Below are positions 1-10,066 of a DNA stretch of 64,000 nucleotides, one piece after another. Every line of letters starts with the position of its first letter. Position 1 is the stretch's first letter. Source of the stretch: Myxocyprinus asiaticus (Eukaryota > Chordata > Actinopteri > Cypriniformes > Catostomidae); NCBI RefSeq assembly GCF_019703515.2, contig NC_059385.1, positions 29,988,001 to 30,052,000 on the forward strand, read 5' to 3'. Below the pieces are notes generated by a model. That model saw only the letters and a program-made list of their open reading frames with translations. It was not told the DNA's origin and ran no database searches. A program made the position numbers and the translations under genes.

Positions 1-156
1 TCAAATCAATCAATCAATCCAGAAAAGTCATCAATGCACTGGATATAACATTACTTGTATTACACATTAAAAAATTATACTTATTTAAAGACTAGTAAGA
101 CTTTTGTTATTGCAACATGATGATTAAGATATGTGGAAAAATTTTATTATTTAAAT

Positions 157-200
157 TATATATATATAGATAGATAGATAGATAGATAGATAGAGATAGA
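157..200. repeat. AT/GATA microsatellite
   Basis: An AT run passes into tandem GATA units and ends in GAGATAGAGAG. A near-identical arrangement occurs at 630-677. It is a simple sequence repeat likely to vary in length between individuals. Confidence 0.9.
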
Positions 201-629
201 GAGTTTTTGAGATGTTCTTCTGAGTGGACAGCCATGCACTCTTTTGGGAAGGGTGGGGAAGAGAAAGAAGGGGGTTCCAGTGTTTTTAGCAGCCTGGGAC
301 AAGGGTCTGTGAGCTGTCAGTGTGCCAGTTTGGCCTGAGGGTGAGGAAGACCTCCTGCGGTCCAAACTCTATGGAGGAATGCACCTCATGAGGAGAAGCT
401 GCCTAGAAGCTCATGGGAGGAATGTCAGGTCAAACACATCATGCTCCTGAACCCCTCTTCTTCTCGAACAAGTGTACTACTATCTTTACTATCAATTGTT
501 TTCTATCCATGAGTTCCCTCACAGTGTATTTTGTGTTCACAATGCACAATGTTCTTGACACAAATGCTTTATTTTATCTAAATGAAGGTAGAGTTTAATC
601 TTAAAAATTTAACTCTTTTACAAGAATTA

Positions 630-677
630 TAGATATATATATATATAGATAGATAGATAGATAGATAGATAGAGATA
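630..677. repeat. AT/GATA microsatellite, second locus
   Basis: Same composition as the microsatellite near base 157: AT units, then GATA units, then AGAGATATAGATA. The two loci lie about 450 bp apart in the same orientation. Confidence 0.9.
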
Positions 678-2421
678 TAGATATTTTGAAATCTATGTTA
701 TGCTAGATTTGTTAATAATTATGCTATATATTTGAAATGACATTTGAGATTATGTTTGCATCTGATGGTGATATTTTTTAGGCAAGGAAAAACACATTTT
801 GTGAGAATTAGTAGGTTGCATCAAAAATGTGCATACATTGAAACATGTTATTTTTTATTGATTTATTTTTTTGTATTTGTATTTTGTATTTTTATTTTTT
901 GTCAACTATTTTGTACCAGTACTCGAGAATCAGTCCTTTATTTGGCATCATACAATTGAGATTTTAGTCCAGCAATACAAGAACGCTGTCAAATCAGTCT
1001 ATTGTGTGGCCTGTGGTCACCCTGGTTTTGATCAGTATTCTTGCTGTTTTTTCAACGAAAGGGCAAAACTCAATTGGCATTTGATTCTCAAGTTGTGACT
1101 AATGAATTGAATAATCTGTTTCACACAAATAACAGCAGAGTTATTTAAAAGGCAAAATAAAAAGTTTTCAGAGCTGTCCTTGTTCCACATTTTTATCCTG
1201 TAACAGTACCTGTGAGTTTGTACTGTGTATACAATACAATAATGAATACCAAAGGCAATATATATATATATATTAGTATAATGTATGTGTGTCTTGTTTT
1301 CCTGTAAAAATACCTAAACATTCTTTAAACAAGATTAAATTAAATTTCATTACTTTTTTTTTCTAAGGCTAAATTGCTAAATGTATAATGCACCTGTCTT
1401 CATAATTCTTATTATGACAAGTGTAATTTGTCTCCCTCTATTTGTATTGACAATATTTTATTTTCCTTCACTTCTACGTTTTATGCTTGTAACAAAATGT
1501 GGTGATAGAATTGCCATTGCAGTTGCTTGGGTTGTTGCAAGGTGTCTGCTTACTGGCCCAAATCAAAAGAGCCCATAGTTTTTATGGTATTCTGGTCTCT
1601 AGACAAGGCTCAGATCCCTCCTTCAGTGTAAGTTTGTGTGACTTTTTCACCCGTTTTATGTTCCACCAGCAAAAAATTGTAAGTCGGATTACTGTGAAAA
1701 GTAATAACCCATTGGTTTGTTCAAATTTCTGTAATATGATCATAGTAATAGTGAAGCTTGCATTATTAAGCACCAATGAGATGCCTTGGAAAAGGTTTAA
1801 AATCAATTTTCTATGTTCTTCAATTTGTGTCTTTTACATTAGGCCTTGAACATTGCAAGTTCCCACCGGTGCGAAAGGCACATTACAAGGAGCCACAGTC
1901 GAGTTAAAGTATCCTAAACATTCCTTCCCTGTCAGAAATCTCAAAGCCAGCTTAATCGCAATCATGTAAGGCGAGAGTGATGTGTAAGCTGACAGCTTAG
2001 TGCAATGTTTAGCGCAATCAAAGCTCAAAGACAGGCTTTAGAAGCTTTTTTTCCTTCTTAAGGGTGCTAGTTTGTCATGCCCCTGGGAGCCGATGTAGAT
2101 GAAGAAGATCTCCGTGGCATCACCGTGGCAACCGGTCCAAGTCATCAGTTTCAATTCTGACAGTGGTCGGCATGGTCCAATGGTGCTGTAAGAAAGGGTC
2201 CTAATCTGGAAGGAGGGCAGGGGTGGTTATTAAATTTCCCCTTTTTTCCTTTAGCACTTAAAGCTTGGGCTGGGTTGGTTCAAAGGGTTACGCAGCCAAA
2301 GAAGCAGAGGATATCGTAAAAGCCTCCTGGGACGGGTATTTTGGGCTGTTGATGGATTTTTGAAGGTGTTGTAGCATTGCTGCAAAGTACTTACATTTCC
2401 ATCCTTCTTCTTTCTCTGCAG

Positions 2422-2539
2422 TTCCTCCGAAAGAACCGCAGGTGACATGTCGATCAAACACCTATCCCAAAGGCTTTTACTGCAGTTGGCACCTTCAGCA
2501 TCCCACAGACATCCCAACAGACTTCGAAGTTGATGTCCA
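2422..2539 (+). CDS. cntfr: cntfr exon A: start of cytokine receptor domain 1
   Basis: Internal exon of ciliary neurotrophic factor receptor alpha, the GPI-anchored, ligand-specific subunit that binds CNTF-family cytokines and recruits gp130 and LIFR. The acceptor is ctgcag at 2416-2421 and the donor gtaag starts at 2540. The exon enters in phase 1 (two bases finish a Val codon) and leaves in phase 2. The peptide begins PPKEPQVTCRSNTYPKGFYC followed by SW, very close to the mammalian CNTFR segment that opens the first fibronectin-type domain. The two cysteines at codons 2448 and 2481 and the Trp at 2487 form the C-x-W signature of class I cytokine receptors. The previous exon (Ig-like domain) is outside the window. 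Identification rests on recalled family sequence; I am very sure of the family and sure of CNTFR over IL6R or IL11RA. Confidence 0.96.
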
Positions 2540-2597
2540 GTAAGATATTTTCTTGTCACACTTTGAGTGTCATCCACAAAAATTACTGAACTCAACA

Positions 2598-2757
2598 CTT
2601 TAACTGTAACACTGTGCGGAATTAAACATCCTTTTCCCATGACCTTTAAACTCTTTGATATCAGCTCTGTGCTCGCAAATCAAAACTCATGTATTGGGCC
2701 TCGATGAAGCGTATTTTCATAAAGTAATCATTCACTGGCATGTAATTAAGGACTAGC
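2598..2757. repeat. Left arm of 160-bp inverted repeat
   Basis: This segment, starting ctttaactgtaacactgtg, is nearly the reverse complement of 7448-7609; I count only about ten differences and small gaps. It begins 58 bp after the exon A donor. Either both arms are opposite copies of one dispersed repeat or they are terminal inverted repeats of a ~5-kb element that other transposons later entered. Confidence 0.88.
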
Positions 2758-2879
2758 TTTGTTTTCTTTATGTTAGAAATTCAACAAAAACCCTGATTCC
2801 ATGGAATTTGTGATTCCTCGAATTGTCTGTGTAATATAATCACAATTATTGTTTTGCTGGGTCTTTATACATACAAATG

Positions 2880-3245
2880 AGGGCATTGTATGGTCATTTT
2901 TACAGTCGTTTTAGGGTTTGTTGACATTACATCATCATGGCAACAAAGTTGTAAAATTGGCTATAACTTTACACAAAAAAGGTTAGTAAGTTATGTTATC
3001 ACACTAAAATCATGTTTACATGAATGTTGTTTACGTCTTGTGGCTATACTTTTGAAAAAGTGAGTACTTTAAGGTAAAAAAATTGGCCCCCATTCACTTC
3101 CATTGTAAGTGCCTCACTGTAACTCAGATTTGTGCTTTTTTTAAAGAAAAGGAGGGACGAGTCAAAATCAGTTTTTGTGGTTATTATTCCAAAAATGCTG
3201 TCAATTGAGGTTAACTTGTATTGAACCCAGAACATTCCTTTAAGG
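2880..3245. repeat. Cyprinid-type dispersed repeat
   Basis: The stretch with 'cattcacttccattgtaagtg' (3090-3110) and 'atggcaacaaagttg' (near 2937) resembles a dispersed repeat I recognise as common in cyprinid genomes, ending in aacattcctttaa. It is non-coding. Family name not assigned. Confidence 0.5.
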
Positions 3246-3356
3246 GTGGTTCTCTAGGGTGGCCAAATGTCCCGTATTTAAGCACTTTTTCTAGTGTCCT
3301 GATTTATTCTGAAAAAAACTTGTTTTGTCCCGTACTTGTCCTTTCGCTTATTGAAA

Positions 3357-3785
3357 TGTTTAATGTGTTTGCTCATGTGTTTCATGTCATGTGGTCCCCT
3401 GGTCATGTGATTTCATGTTTCCCTCCATGTTCATGTGTCTTCTTTTCATTGGTTTATTGTCTAGTTACCTTCTTATCAGTTCTGTCTTGTCATTGGTTAA
3501 CTTGTTTGTCTTGTTACCCTTGTCCTTGTATTTAAGCCTCATGTTTGCCATTGTCCATGGTCAGGTATTTTTTGTTTGTGTAATGTTGGTTTAAGTCAAG
3601 TCATGTTTATGCCAAGTTTATAGTCAAGTCATGTTATGTCAAGTCAAGTTATAGTCATGTCCACATTTTGTATTTGTTCACGTTTGTAGTTAGGGTTTTT
3701 GGATTTCATGTTTGGAAATAAAACTGCACATGGGTTCATCACACATCATCGTCTCTTCATCTACCTGTTGCCAGCCATCGTTACA
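3357..3785 (+). repeat. 5' LTR of gag-only element
   Basis: 429 bp, TG...CA ended. It contains a TATA-like tatttaag (about 3530-3537), several copies of caagtcatgtt near 3596-3660, and a polyadenylation signal aataaa (about 3717-3723). Its first ~310 bp are repeated at 5283-5607. Confidence 0.78.
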
Positions 3786-3804
3786 GAATACCTGACTGAC
3801 CAAA

Positions 3805-5001
3805 ATGAACCCAGCAATCCAGCTTCTTCATTTTCACCAGGGGAATCGATCCCTGGAAAATTATGTGGAGGACTTCTGCGCTCTGGCCTGCCAGGTGGTC
3901 TTTAATGAAGTCGCCCTCAAGGACATTTTCCGGGTGGGATTGAATGAGCCAATCTCTTCCCTGATGCCTGGCGGTCACAGTCCCCTCGATCTGGCTCAGT
4001 ATATCGACCTTGCCCTGCAGATAATTGGTTCTACGTTCACTGTGGGGGAGGCGGATGCCGAGCCGGAGTCCCACGTCATGGCCGCCAAACCAGAGTCCCA
4101 CGTCATGGCCGCTGAGCTAGCGCCATCTTTTGCCCCGGATCCTGAGTCTGCTTCATGCCATGTCACAGCAACGCCTCAGCCTGCTCCATGCCATGTCACA
4201 GCAATGCCTCAGCCTGCTCCATGCCACGTCACAGCAATGCCTCAGCCTGCTCCATGCCACGTCACAGCAACGTCTCAGCCTGCTCCATGCCATGTCACAG
4301 CAACGCCTCAGCCTGCTCCTTGCCACGTCACAGCCACGCCTGAGTCTGCTCCATGCCACGTCACAGCCACGCCTGAGTCTGCTCCATGCCACGTCACAGC
4401 CACACCTGATTCTGCTCCATGCCACTTCACAGCCACACCTGAGTCTGCTCCGTGCCACTTCACAGCCACGCCACAGTGTTCTCCGTGCCATGTCACAGCC
4501 AAGCTTCAATCAGCTCCATGCAATGTCTCAGGCTCACCTCTGGCCAACGAACCAGCATTGCAGGCCTCATTAATTCCAGAGCCATCTCTCACTGGGCTAT
4601 TTGAGCTGGAATTGTTCCCGCCCTTGTGCCCACCCTTAGTTCTCCTGATCAGGCAAGGGGAAATTTCAACACTCCAAGCCCTGGACTCTGCCTTGGTCCT
4701 TCGATCCCTCAGTCCCACCTTGGCCCTATGTCCCTTCAGCTCCATCGTGGTCCTTCAGCCAATCGGCTTCTCTGGGGTCCCTTGTCCCTCCGGCTCCGCC
4801 TTGGTCAGTTGGTCACCTGACCCTGCCTGGCCTCTCCTATCCTCCAGCTTTGCTTCGTCACTCCGAGCCAGTGGCTTCCTCAAGGACCTCCTTCCCTACG
4901 TCTTCACCTTGGTCCTCAGTCCCACCAGCTCTGCCTCTGTCTTCCGATCCCCCAGCTCCACTTCGGTCCTCCGAGCCTATGGTGCTACCTCGGTCCTCTG
5001 A
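3805..5001 (+). pseudogene. Gag-like protein of LTR element with 33-bp repeat tract
   Basis: A 398-codon open frame starting 20 bp after the 5' LTR. The first ~75 residues (starting MNPAIQLLHFHQGNRSLENY) resemble the retrotransposon gag segment I know from many fish predicted proteins. After two 9-residue PESHVMAA units come twelve 11-residue units of the type ATPQPAPCHVT (4141-4536), then a Ser/Pro/Leu-rich tail that ends at a stop at 4999-5001. The tail's usual Pro/Ser-rich sequence seems to continue in another frame (about 4850-5266), so a frameshift near 4850 is likely. No zinc knuckle or enzyme domain is seen. It is not a host gene. Confidence 0.7.
4141..4536 (+). repeat. 33-bp minisatellite inside gag
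   Basis: Twelve tandem 33-bp units (11 codons each) with a core reading gctccatgccacgtcacagc. The unit length is a multiple of three and lacks stops in several frames, so long overlapping shadow frames appear on both strands. Units 9-10 carry CHFT in place of CHVT and the last is CNVS, showing divergence toward the 3' end. Confidence 0.92.
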
Positions 5002-5282
5002 ACCTCCAGCTCCACCATGTCCCTTCGAGCTGCCGGCTACTCTCTGGGTACCAAGTTCCCTGGTTTCACCCATCAAGTCTCTCACGGCGCCACCTTCCAT
5101 GGCTCCGCCCTTCAAGTCTCTCAAGACTCTGCTCCTCGAGCCATGCCCTATCTTGCCAAGCCACGCCTCAAGAACCCCCCCTCCCACCAGCTCCCTACAG
5201 AACTTTGGGATTATGTCATGTTTCATGTGTTTGTTCATGTTTTGGGGTGTCGGGAGCCGCCCCTAGTGGGGTGGATATGTAA

Positions 5283-5607
5283 TGTTTAATGTGTTTGTTC
5301 ATGTGTTTCATGTCATGTGGTCCCCTTGTCATATGATTTCATGTTTCCCTCCATGTTCGTGTGTCTTGTTTTCATTGGTTTATTGTTTAGTTACTTTGTT
5401 ATCAGTTATGTCTTGTCATTGGTTAACTTGTTTGTCTTGTTACCCATGTCCATGTATTTAAGCCTCATGTTTGCCATTGTACATGGTCAGGTATTGTTTG
5501 TAATGTGTAATGTTGGTTCAATTCAAGTCATGTTTATACCAAGTTTATAATCAAGTCATGTTTATAGTCAAGTCATGTTATGTCAAGTCAAATTATAGTC
5601 AAGTCCA
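5283..5607 (+). repeat. 3' LTR, truncated
   Basis: Direct repeat of the 5' LTR from TGTTTAATG to caagtcca. It has an extra internal caagtcatgtttata unit. It lacks the last ~120 bp, including the aataaa signal present in the 5' LTR, so the copy cannot end its own transcript normally. Beyond 5607 the sequence is hAT transposase. Confidence 0.75.
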
Positions 5608-6277
5608 TGCAGGCCAGGCTGGAGGAATCATTCATACTCTCTGACATTAAAAAGCAGTTGGATGTCCTGGTTGAAGTTGGTGACATGCGAGCGGATGATT
5701 TCTTTTGTGCAGTGAGAAACTTTTATTCAGCATCGGTGGATTACCACCAAAATTGGAGCCGCTCATTGGAGAACACAGAAAAACTTGAGTGGGCCCTACT
5801 GAGAGACATCCCAGAGTGGAAAGACTTAAACTCTTCTACTCCAGAATCCCTGCTCTCAGTTTGATTGACATAAACATGCTCTTTGATGAGTTCACTCGTC
5901 GCATCACTGAGTGGAACATGAACAAGACGGCCGTGTCTGAGAGATGGACAGACGTTTTTCGTGAGCTGTAGAGCAAGACTATTAACTTCCGAGTCTTAGC
6001 CAAAGTCGTGGAGTTTGTTTTATGCCTGCCTGGGACATCTGTATCTGTGGAGCGTGTGTTCTCATTAATGAACGCAGCATGGACACTGAATAAATCTCAA
6101 CTCAGTGTAACAGTCATGAAGGCAATGCTTTTTGTACATCTTAACTTTGGACTGTACTGCTCTGCATTTTACGATAAACTCTTGAAAGACAAGCGCACAC
6201 TGAGAAAAATTGCTGCCAGCGAAAAGTGCAAGGTGACAACAGTTACAGATGTGGATGCACCCCTTACTTCGCATTGA
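5608..6277 (+). pseudogene. hAT transposase C-terminal fragment
   Basis: C-terminal part of a hAT-superfamily transposase. The frame is open from the LTR junction to about 5862 (LSDIKKQLDVLVEVGDMRAD), shifts near 5820, continues to a TAG at 5969-5971, then resumes at 6008 with VLCLPGTSVSVERVFSLMN, the hallmark of the hAT C-terminal dimerisation region, and ends at 6275-6277. At least one frameshift and one stop break it; the N-terminal zinc finger and most of the catalytic domain are missing. Nearest known relatives would be the hAT families whose proteins resemble ZMYM6/SCAND3-type domesticated transposases. Confidence 0.85.
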
Positions 6278-7043
6278 TCTGCGCCTACATAAGGATATGT
6301 CAATAAATTTTTGCTGGGAGGGGGCTGTCCCGTTTTCCACAAGCAGGAATCTGGTCACCCTACTGTTCTCATAGGACCCGTTCATGTGTCCCGTCTGTGC
6401 ACATGTGTTAGATGGACACTTTTGGAGTGCCTCACTGTGGTTGCATTACGTTTTAGTTGTTTGCAGCATCTCCAGCCATAAATGTCACATTCACTTAAAT
6501 GTAGTTTGAAACTTTAAAAAATGGGTCTTGAGACCCCTGCGCTCTGCTCTGTTCAATTATCTTTGAACATCTGTTGGTTTGCTGACTGAGACTCACAGAA
6601 AATGAAGGTAGGACTTCAAGATTAAATTGTTCCGTTAGTAAGAAAATTCTTAATTAAGAAATGTATGTACAGTCAAGAGGGATGAATAATTATTTTTTTA
6701 ATGCCTTATTTTTTATATAATTTATCGTATTGATATAAGGTGTTAAATCAACAGCCAACAAAAATATATAGCTGCCTTTTTATTTTAGGAAGGGATTCAT
6801 TGTCAATTTAAGACAAGAGTCCTATGAGGTTCTCAAGTCTGTTAAACAGTGTACTGTGATCTACAGTGTCGAAGTTTTTAAGCCAACCCCAAAAGATTTC
6901 AAACAAAATCTGAGGCAATATCACACCATGTGGCTCTTAATTAATTTTTAATGGCACATGAGCTACATTTGAATTGTTACAAAAAATGCTTCTGCCCTGG
7001 AACTGAAAGGTTGACTAAAAATACATTGCAAAATGTACTTTAA

Positions 7044-7346
7044 AGGTGCTGTAAGTGGCTTTTATTTAGGAATACCACACAAAGTATCTGACACATGTCA
7101 TTTAAAAAAGGAGTCCTGGGAAAATACACCTGTCACTGTGAAAGCACTGGACTTGCCAATCAGAAATGTTTTCCACCTATGTGTCATTTTGCAGGTTCAG
7201 GTTTGCTATCTTCCAGATGGCTGACTTCTCTTCGGAGGGTAGGGTTTTGTTAAGAGGGTGTGTGGTTGAAAGATTAGGGGCGCTCTATTTCAGTGGCTGA
7301 GTCTTGCAAAAGTTGGAAAATGACTAAAATCACTATAACAGTGCCT
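7044..7346. mobile_element. TTAA-target MITE
   Basis: 303-bp element flanked on both sides by TTAA (7040-7043 and 7347-7350). The ends are AGGTGCTGTAAGTG and, inverted, TAACAGTGCCT; both inward sequences lead to aaatcact-like bases. TTAA target duplications are typical of piggyBac and Kolobok elements. Non-coding. Confidence 0.75.
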
Positions 7347-7447
7347 TTAATTAGATAACATTGACTTTTTAACTCTTATTATGAACAAGAGGAATTAATC
7401 AGTTGTTAAGTCTTGAAAATTGTCATTTTATGTCTTTAAAGATATGC

Positions 7448-7609
7448 GCTAGACCTTAATTACATGACAGTGAATGATTACTTTATGAAAATATGCTTCA
7501 TCAAGGCCCAATACATGAGTTTTGATATGCGAGCACAGAGCTGATATCAAAGAATTTAAAGGTCATGGGAAAAGGATATTTAATTCCTCACAGTGTTGCA
7601 GTTAAAGGG
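7448..7609. repeat. Right arm of 160-bp inverted repeat
   Basis: Reverse-complement partner of 2598-2757; contains the shared 'cccaatacatgagttttgat' block. It ends about 210 bp before the exon B acceptor. The two arms are separated by ~4.7 kb, all inside one intron. Confidence 0.88.
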
Positions 7610-7740
7610 TTAGGTCCCATCAACAATTAAAATTATGTAATCATTTACTCACCTTCATGTCTTTTCAAGCCTGTATGACTTTCTTTTTTACTGTAGGACA
7701 CAAAGTATGATGTCAGAATTAAAATTTTTGGGTGAACATT
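7595..7740 (+). repeat. Dispersed repeat, 'atcatttactcacc' family
   Basis: Diverged copy of a cyprinid repeat of form ttaaaggg...aatcatttactcaccttcatg...tgtatgactttcttt...acacaaa. Other copies lie at 23780-24042 (minus), 55364-55440, 55567-56301, 59826-59880 (minus) and 60655-60745. This copy sits just upstream of the exon B splice acceptor. Confidence 0.7.
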
Positions 7741-7818
7741 TATGTAACAATGTTATGGTACAAAACTGATTCAGAAGTTTCTAGATCTTTTTTCTCAATT
7801 CTATTCTGTTGTTTTCAG

Positions 7819-7985
7819 ACACAACCAAAAGCCCTTGGAGGTGAAGAGAGATGAGGTTCATAAGAACAGATGTCACATGAAGTTTCCAGAATTGTTCTCC
7901 AGCTTTCCGTACCGAGTCAACGTCACAGCGATAAACTCGCTAGGTCGAGCGTCCACCGCCATCAGCTTTGAAGAGTCCTCTATAG
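7819..7985 (+). CDS. cntfr: cntfr exon B: end of cytokine receptor domain 1
   Basis: Second visible cntfr exon. The acceptor is gttttcag ending at 7818 and the donor is gtacgg at 7986. It enters in phase 2 and leaves in phase 1. The peptide runs HNQKPLEVKRDEVHKNRCHM and ends FEESSI, matching the CNTFR segment between the two fibronectin-type domains. Cys at 7871-7873 is conserved (KNRCH). The cysteine expected ten residues earlier, present in mammalian CNTFR as MVCEKD, is Val here (GTG at 7841-7843), leaving three cysteines across exons A and B. An NVT glycosylation sequon lies at 7919-7927. Splice sites and phase fit well, so the exon is probably functional despite the change. Confidence 0.95.
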
Positions 7986-8849
7986 GTACGGTTTATGATA
8001 CTACTTTTTATGAGTTTTTAGCCCGACAGCAGGAAGTGTCAATGACAAGATGGTCTGCAATGAATTAAATGTGCAAGTGTCTTCATTGTGGACACAGGAA
8101 ATGTTTTGTGTAGTTAAGGGTTTCCCAAATGCTTTGTCAGCCGAACCCATTTAACCTAAATGAACTGCTTGAAGTAATGTTTACCTTTCTTATTATTGTT
8201 ACATTTTAATTAACCTTTACTGCCATTTATTGTTCTTTTCTAATAACATCAACAACAACAAAAAAGTCAAGTGGTCTAATTATCATGCGGTGCAACCATC
8301 AAGTAAAAGTTATTAAAATAGTTTCCTTGCACCTTGAATACATGAGTGTGCACAACTTCATCATTAATTTCAAAACAGTTTTCAAACATATGTTTCAGGG
8401 TGAGAATGTTTTTTTTTTTTTTTACAAATACAATTAATTTTTAAGTCAAGAATATCAAGAAGTTTTCTCATGGTTGCACAAAATGACCTGAACCAAATGT
8501 GCCTTTTTGATTCAAATGTCAAAATATTGATATTTAATGATATGACAAAATTATTATTTGTTTTTAAATCTTCACACATAGTCTTGTGGGTCTAAAGAGA
8601 TCTCTGTTTTATGATTTTTGTCACATGACAACAACATTTCTACCTACATGTTGGTTGCGCCACATGATTTTGGTTTGCTGGACAAATTGTTTTGAAATAT
8701 TAATAATAATAATAAATTTTATTTGTATAGCACCATGTTCATCATAAAAGAGGTGTATTCAAGTAACTGTTTTGTATGAATTGCATTTGTAATGTATTTT
8801 TTAAATAATTTATTAAAAGCAGACAAAAATGAGCATCACGTCATTGACC

Positions 8850-8854
<5 letters not shown>

Positions 8855-8914
<60 letters not shown>
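8855..8914. repeat. (AT)n microsatellite
   Basis: About thirty uninterrupted AT units. Open frames across it are artefacts (repeating Tyr-Ile). Confidence 0.95.
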
Positions 8915-8919
<5 letters not shown>

Positions 8920-10066
8920 AATTAAAAGCTTACTTCTAGAAATATTTTTTGGAAAACATACATTATATTTTTATTTTTATGGAAACTACACATTAGCCTA
9001 TATTTTACGTTTCGGCAGCCATGCAAGGAAGAGCTGACTAAATGATACAATTAAGACCCATCAGAAGCTTTTGTCATCCAGTCGGTTCGGCAGTGAACAT
9101 AACCAACACAAGCGGTTAATAGTACAGGCCAACGAGGTTCAGCCATCACCTACTGATTTTCTGGACTACAGCATAAACAATATTATTATTATTATTATTT
9201 CTTAAATGACAAACAACATTTTGAATTATCCGTCAATGTTTTTTAAAATCGGTAAATGACGGAAATATTTTTGAACGCAAACTTTACACTCTCTCACAAA
9301 CCCCCTGGTGTTCTCACTGTGAACCCCTGTTTGGGAAACCCTGTTGTAGTTTAACCACCAGATGTTAGCTTGTTTTTCAAATAATCTTAATGGAAACACA
9401 TCAAAATTAAACTAAGTTTGTGAAAAGTATACTGAACCTAAAAGTATTTAGAATTGTGTGAGGCTATATTGAAATGTACTGCGAAAGTCCAAATGAGCCT
9501 GCCATAAACTAGCTCATGTTTGCCAGCCACACTGAGACACCACATTCATCCCCCATTCGGAATAAATATCTTATACTGTATATATTGGCTAGTTGGTGTT
9601 GGTGGTTTTACGGTGGCTGCTGGCAGTTAAATGAAGTGCTTACATGCATGACTACATGTGTGCTTGATAGTAATAAAAATGCTAATGCCATCTGGATCAC
9701 TGGGTTGACAACAAAAATATTTCCTTTCCGGTGCTTAAAAATGCATTTGGCATGTAACAGCTATTTGATTTCATTTGAAAAGCAACTTATTATTAGCATA
9801 CATTTCACTAGCAAGTAGGCAACATGTTGATTAAACTACATCAAATAAATTGCCTTGATAAGGAACTGGAGCATGAATACTATTAAGTTTTGGTGCAATG
9901 AGAACTAAATGTAATATATTACAATTAACATGTTTTTTTTTTTTCTCTCTCTCTCTGTCCTTGTCCTCTACATCTACAGTACGTAAGCATGCTGGTTTGC
10001 TGTTCTTAATTGATTTAAACAAGTGTCCAAGACTCCTCTAAAACCATCAAAACTGTCAAGCCCGAT

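Larger units (their letters stand above)
1..2421 (+). other. cntfr: cntfr intron upstream of exon A (partial)
   Basis: Non-coding sequence before the first visible cntfr exon; its 5' donor lies outside the window. It holds two AT/GATA microsatellites and otherwise low-complexity AT-rich DNA. The short open frames here are isolated, have no splice context and match nothing I recognise. A pyrimidine-rich tract (ttcttctttctctgcag) directly precedes the exon A acceptor AG at 2420-2421. About 1850-2200 is less AT-rich and non-repetitive, and could contain a conserved element, but nothing specific is recognisable. Confidence 0.8.
3357..5607 (+). mobile_element. Non-autonomous gag-only LTR retrotransposon
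   Basis: Two direct repeats flank a single gag-like reading frame. The left repeat starts TGTTTAATG at 3357 and ends GTTACA at 3785; the right repeat starts with the same bases at 5283. There is no protease, reverse transcriptase, RNase H or integrase, so it must have moved with enzymes supplied by a relative. The right LTR stops abruptly at 5607, about 120 bp short of the left one, at the junction with hAT coding sequence. Similar Pro-rich gag elements are, from memory, widespread in cyprinid genomes. Confidence 0.8.
3255..6362 (+). mobile_element. hAT-type DNA transposon, interrupted by an LTR element
   Basis: Ends are TAGGGTGGCC at 3255 and the inverse GGTCACCCTA at 6353-6362. Just outside are 8-bp candidate target duplications, tggttctc (3247-3254) and ctgttctc (6363-6370), matching at 6 of 8. 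The right part codes for the C-terminal half of a hAT transposase; the N-terminal half is absent. Directly left of it sits an LTR retrotransposon (3357-5607), so only about 100 bp of the hAT 5' end remains at 3255-3356. Inactive. Confidence 0.82.
2540..7818 (+). other. cntfr: cntfr intron A-B (5.3 kb)
   Basis: Intron between phase-2 splice sites: donor gtaaga at 2540, acceptor ttttcag ending at 7818. Most of it is transposon sequence: a 160-bp inverted-repeat pair near both ends, a hAT element with a nested LTR element in the middle, and a TTAA MITE near 7.0-7.35 kb. No host exon is seen within it. Confidence 0.9.

Noticed and set aside
2251..2640. 129-codon minus-strand frame over exon A
   Set aside because: It is the antisense shadow of cntfr exon A plus flanking intron; no motif, and the sense strand has clear splice sites and receptor signature.
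4130..4573. Several long frames (+ and -) over the gag minisatellite
   Set aside because: They are by-products of a stop-free 33-bp repeat; only the frame starting at 3805 has a gag-like N-terminus.
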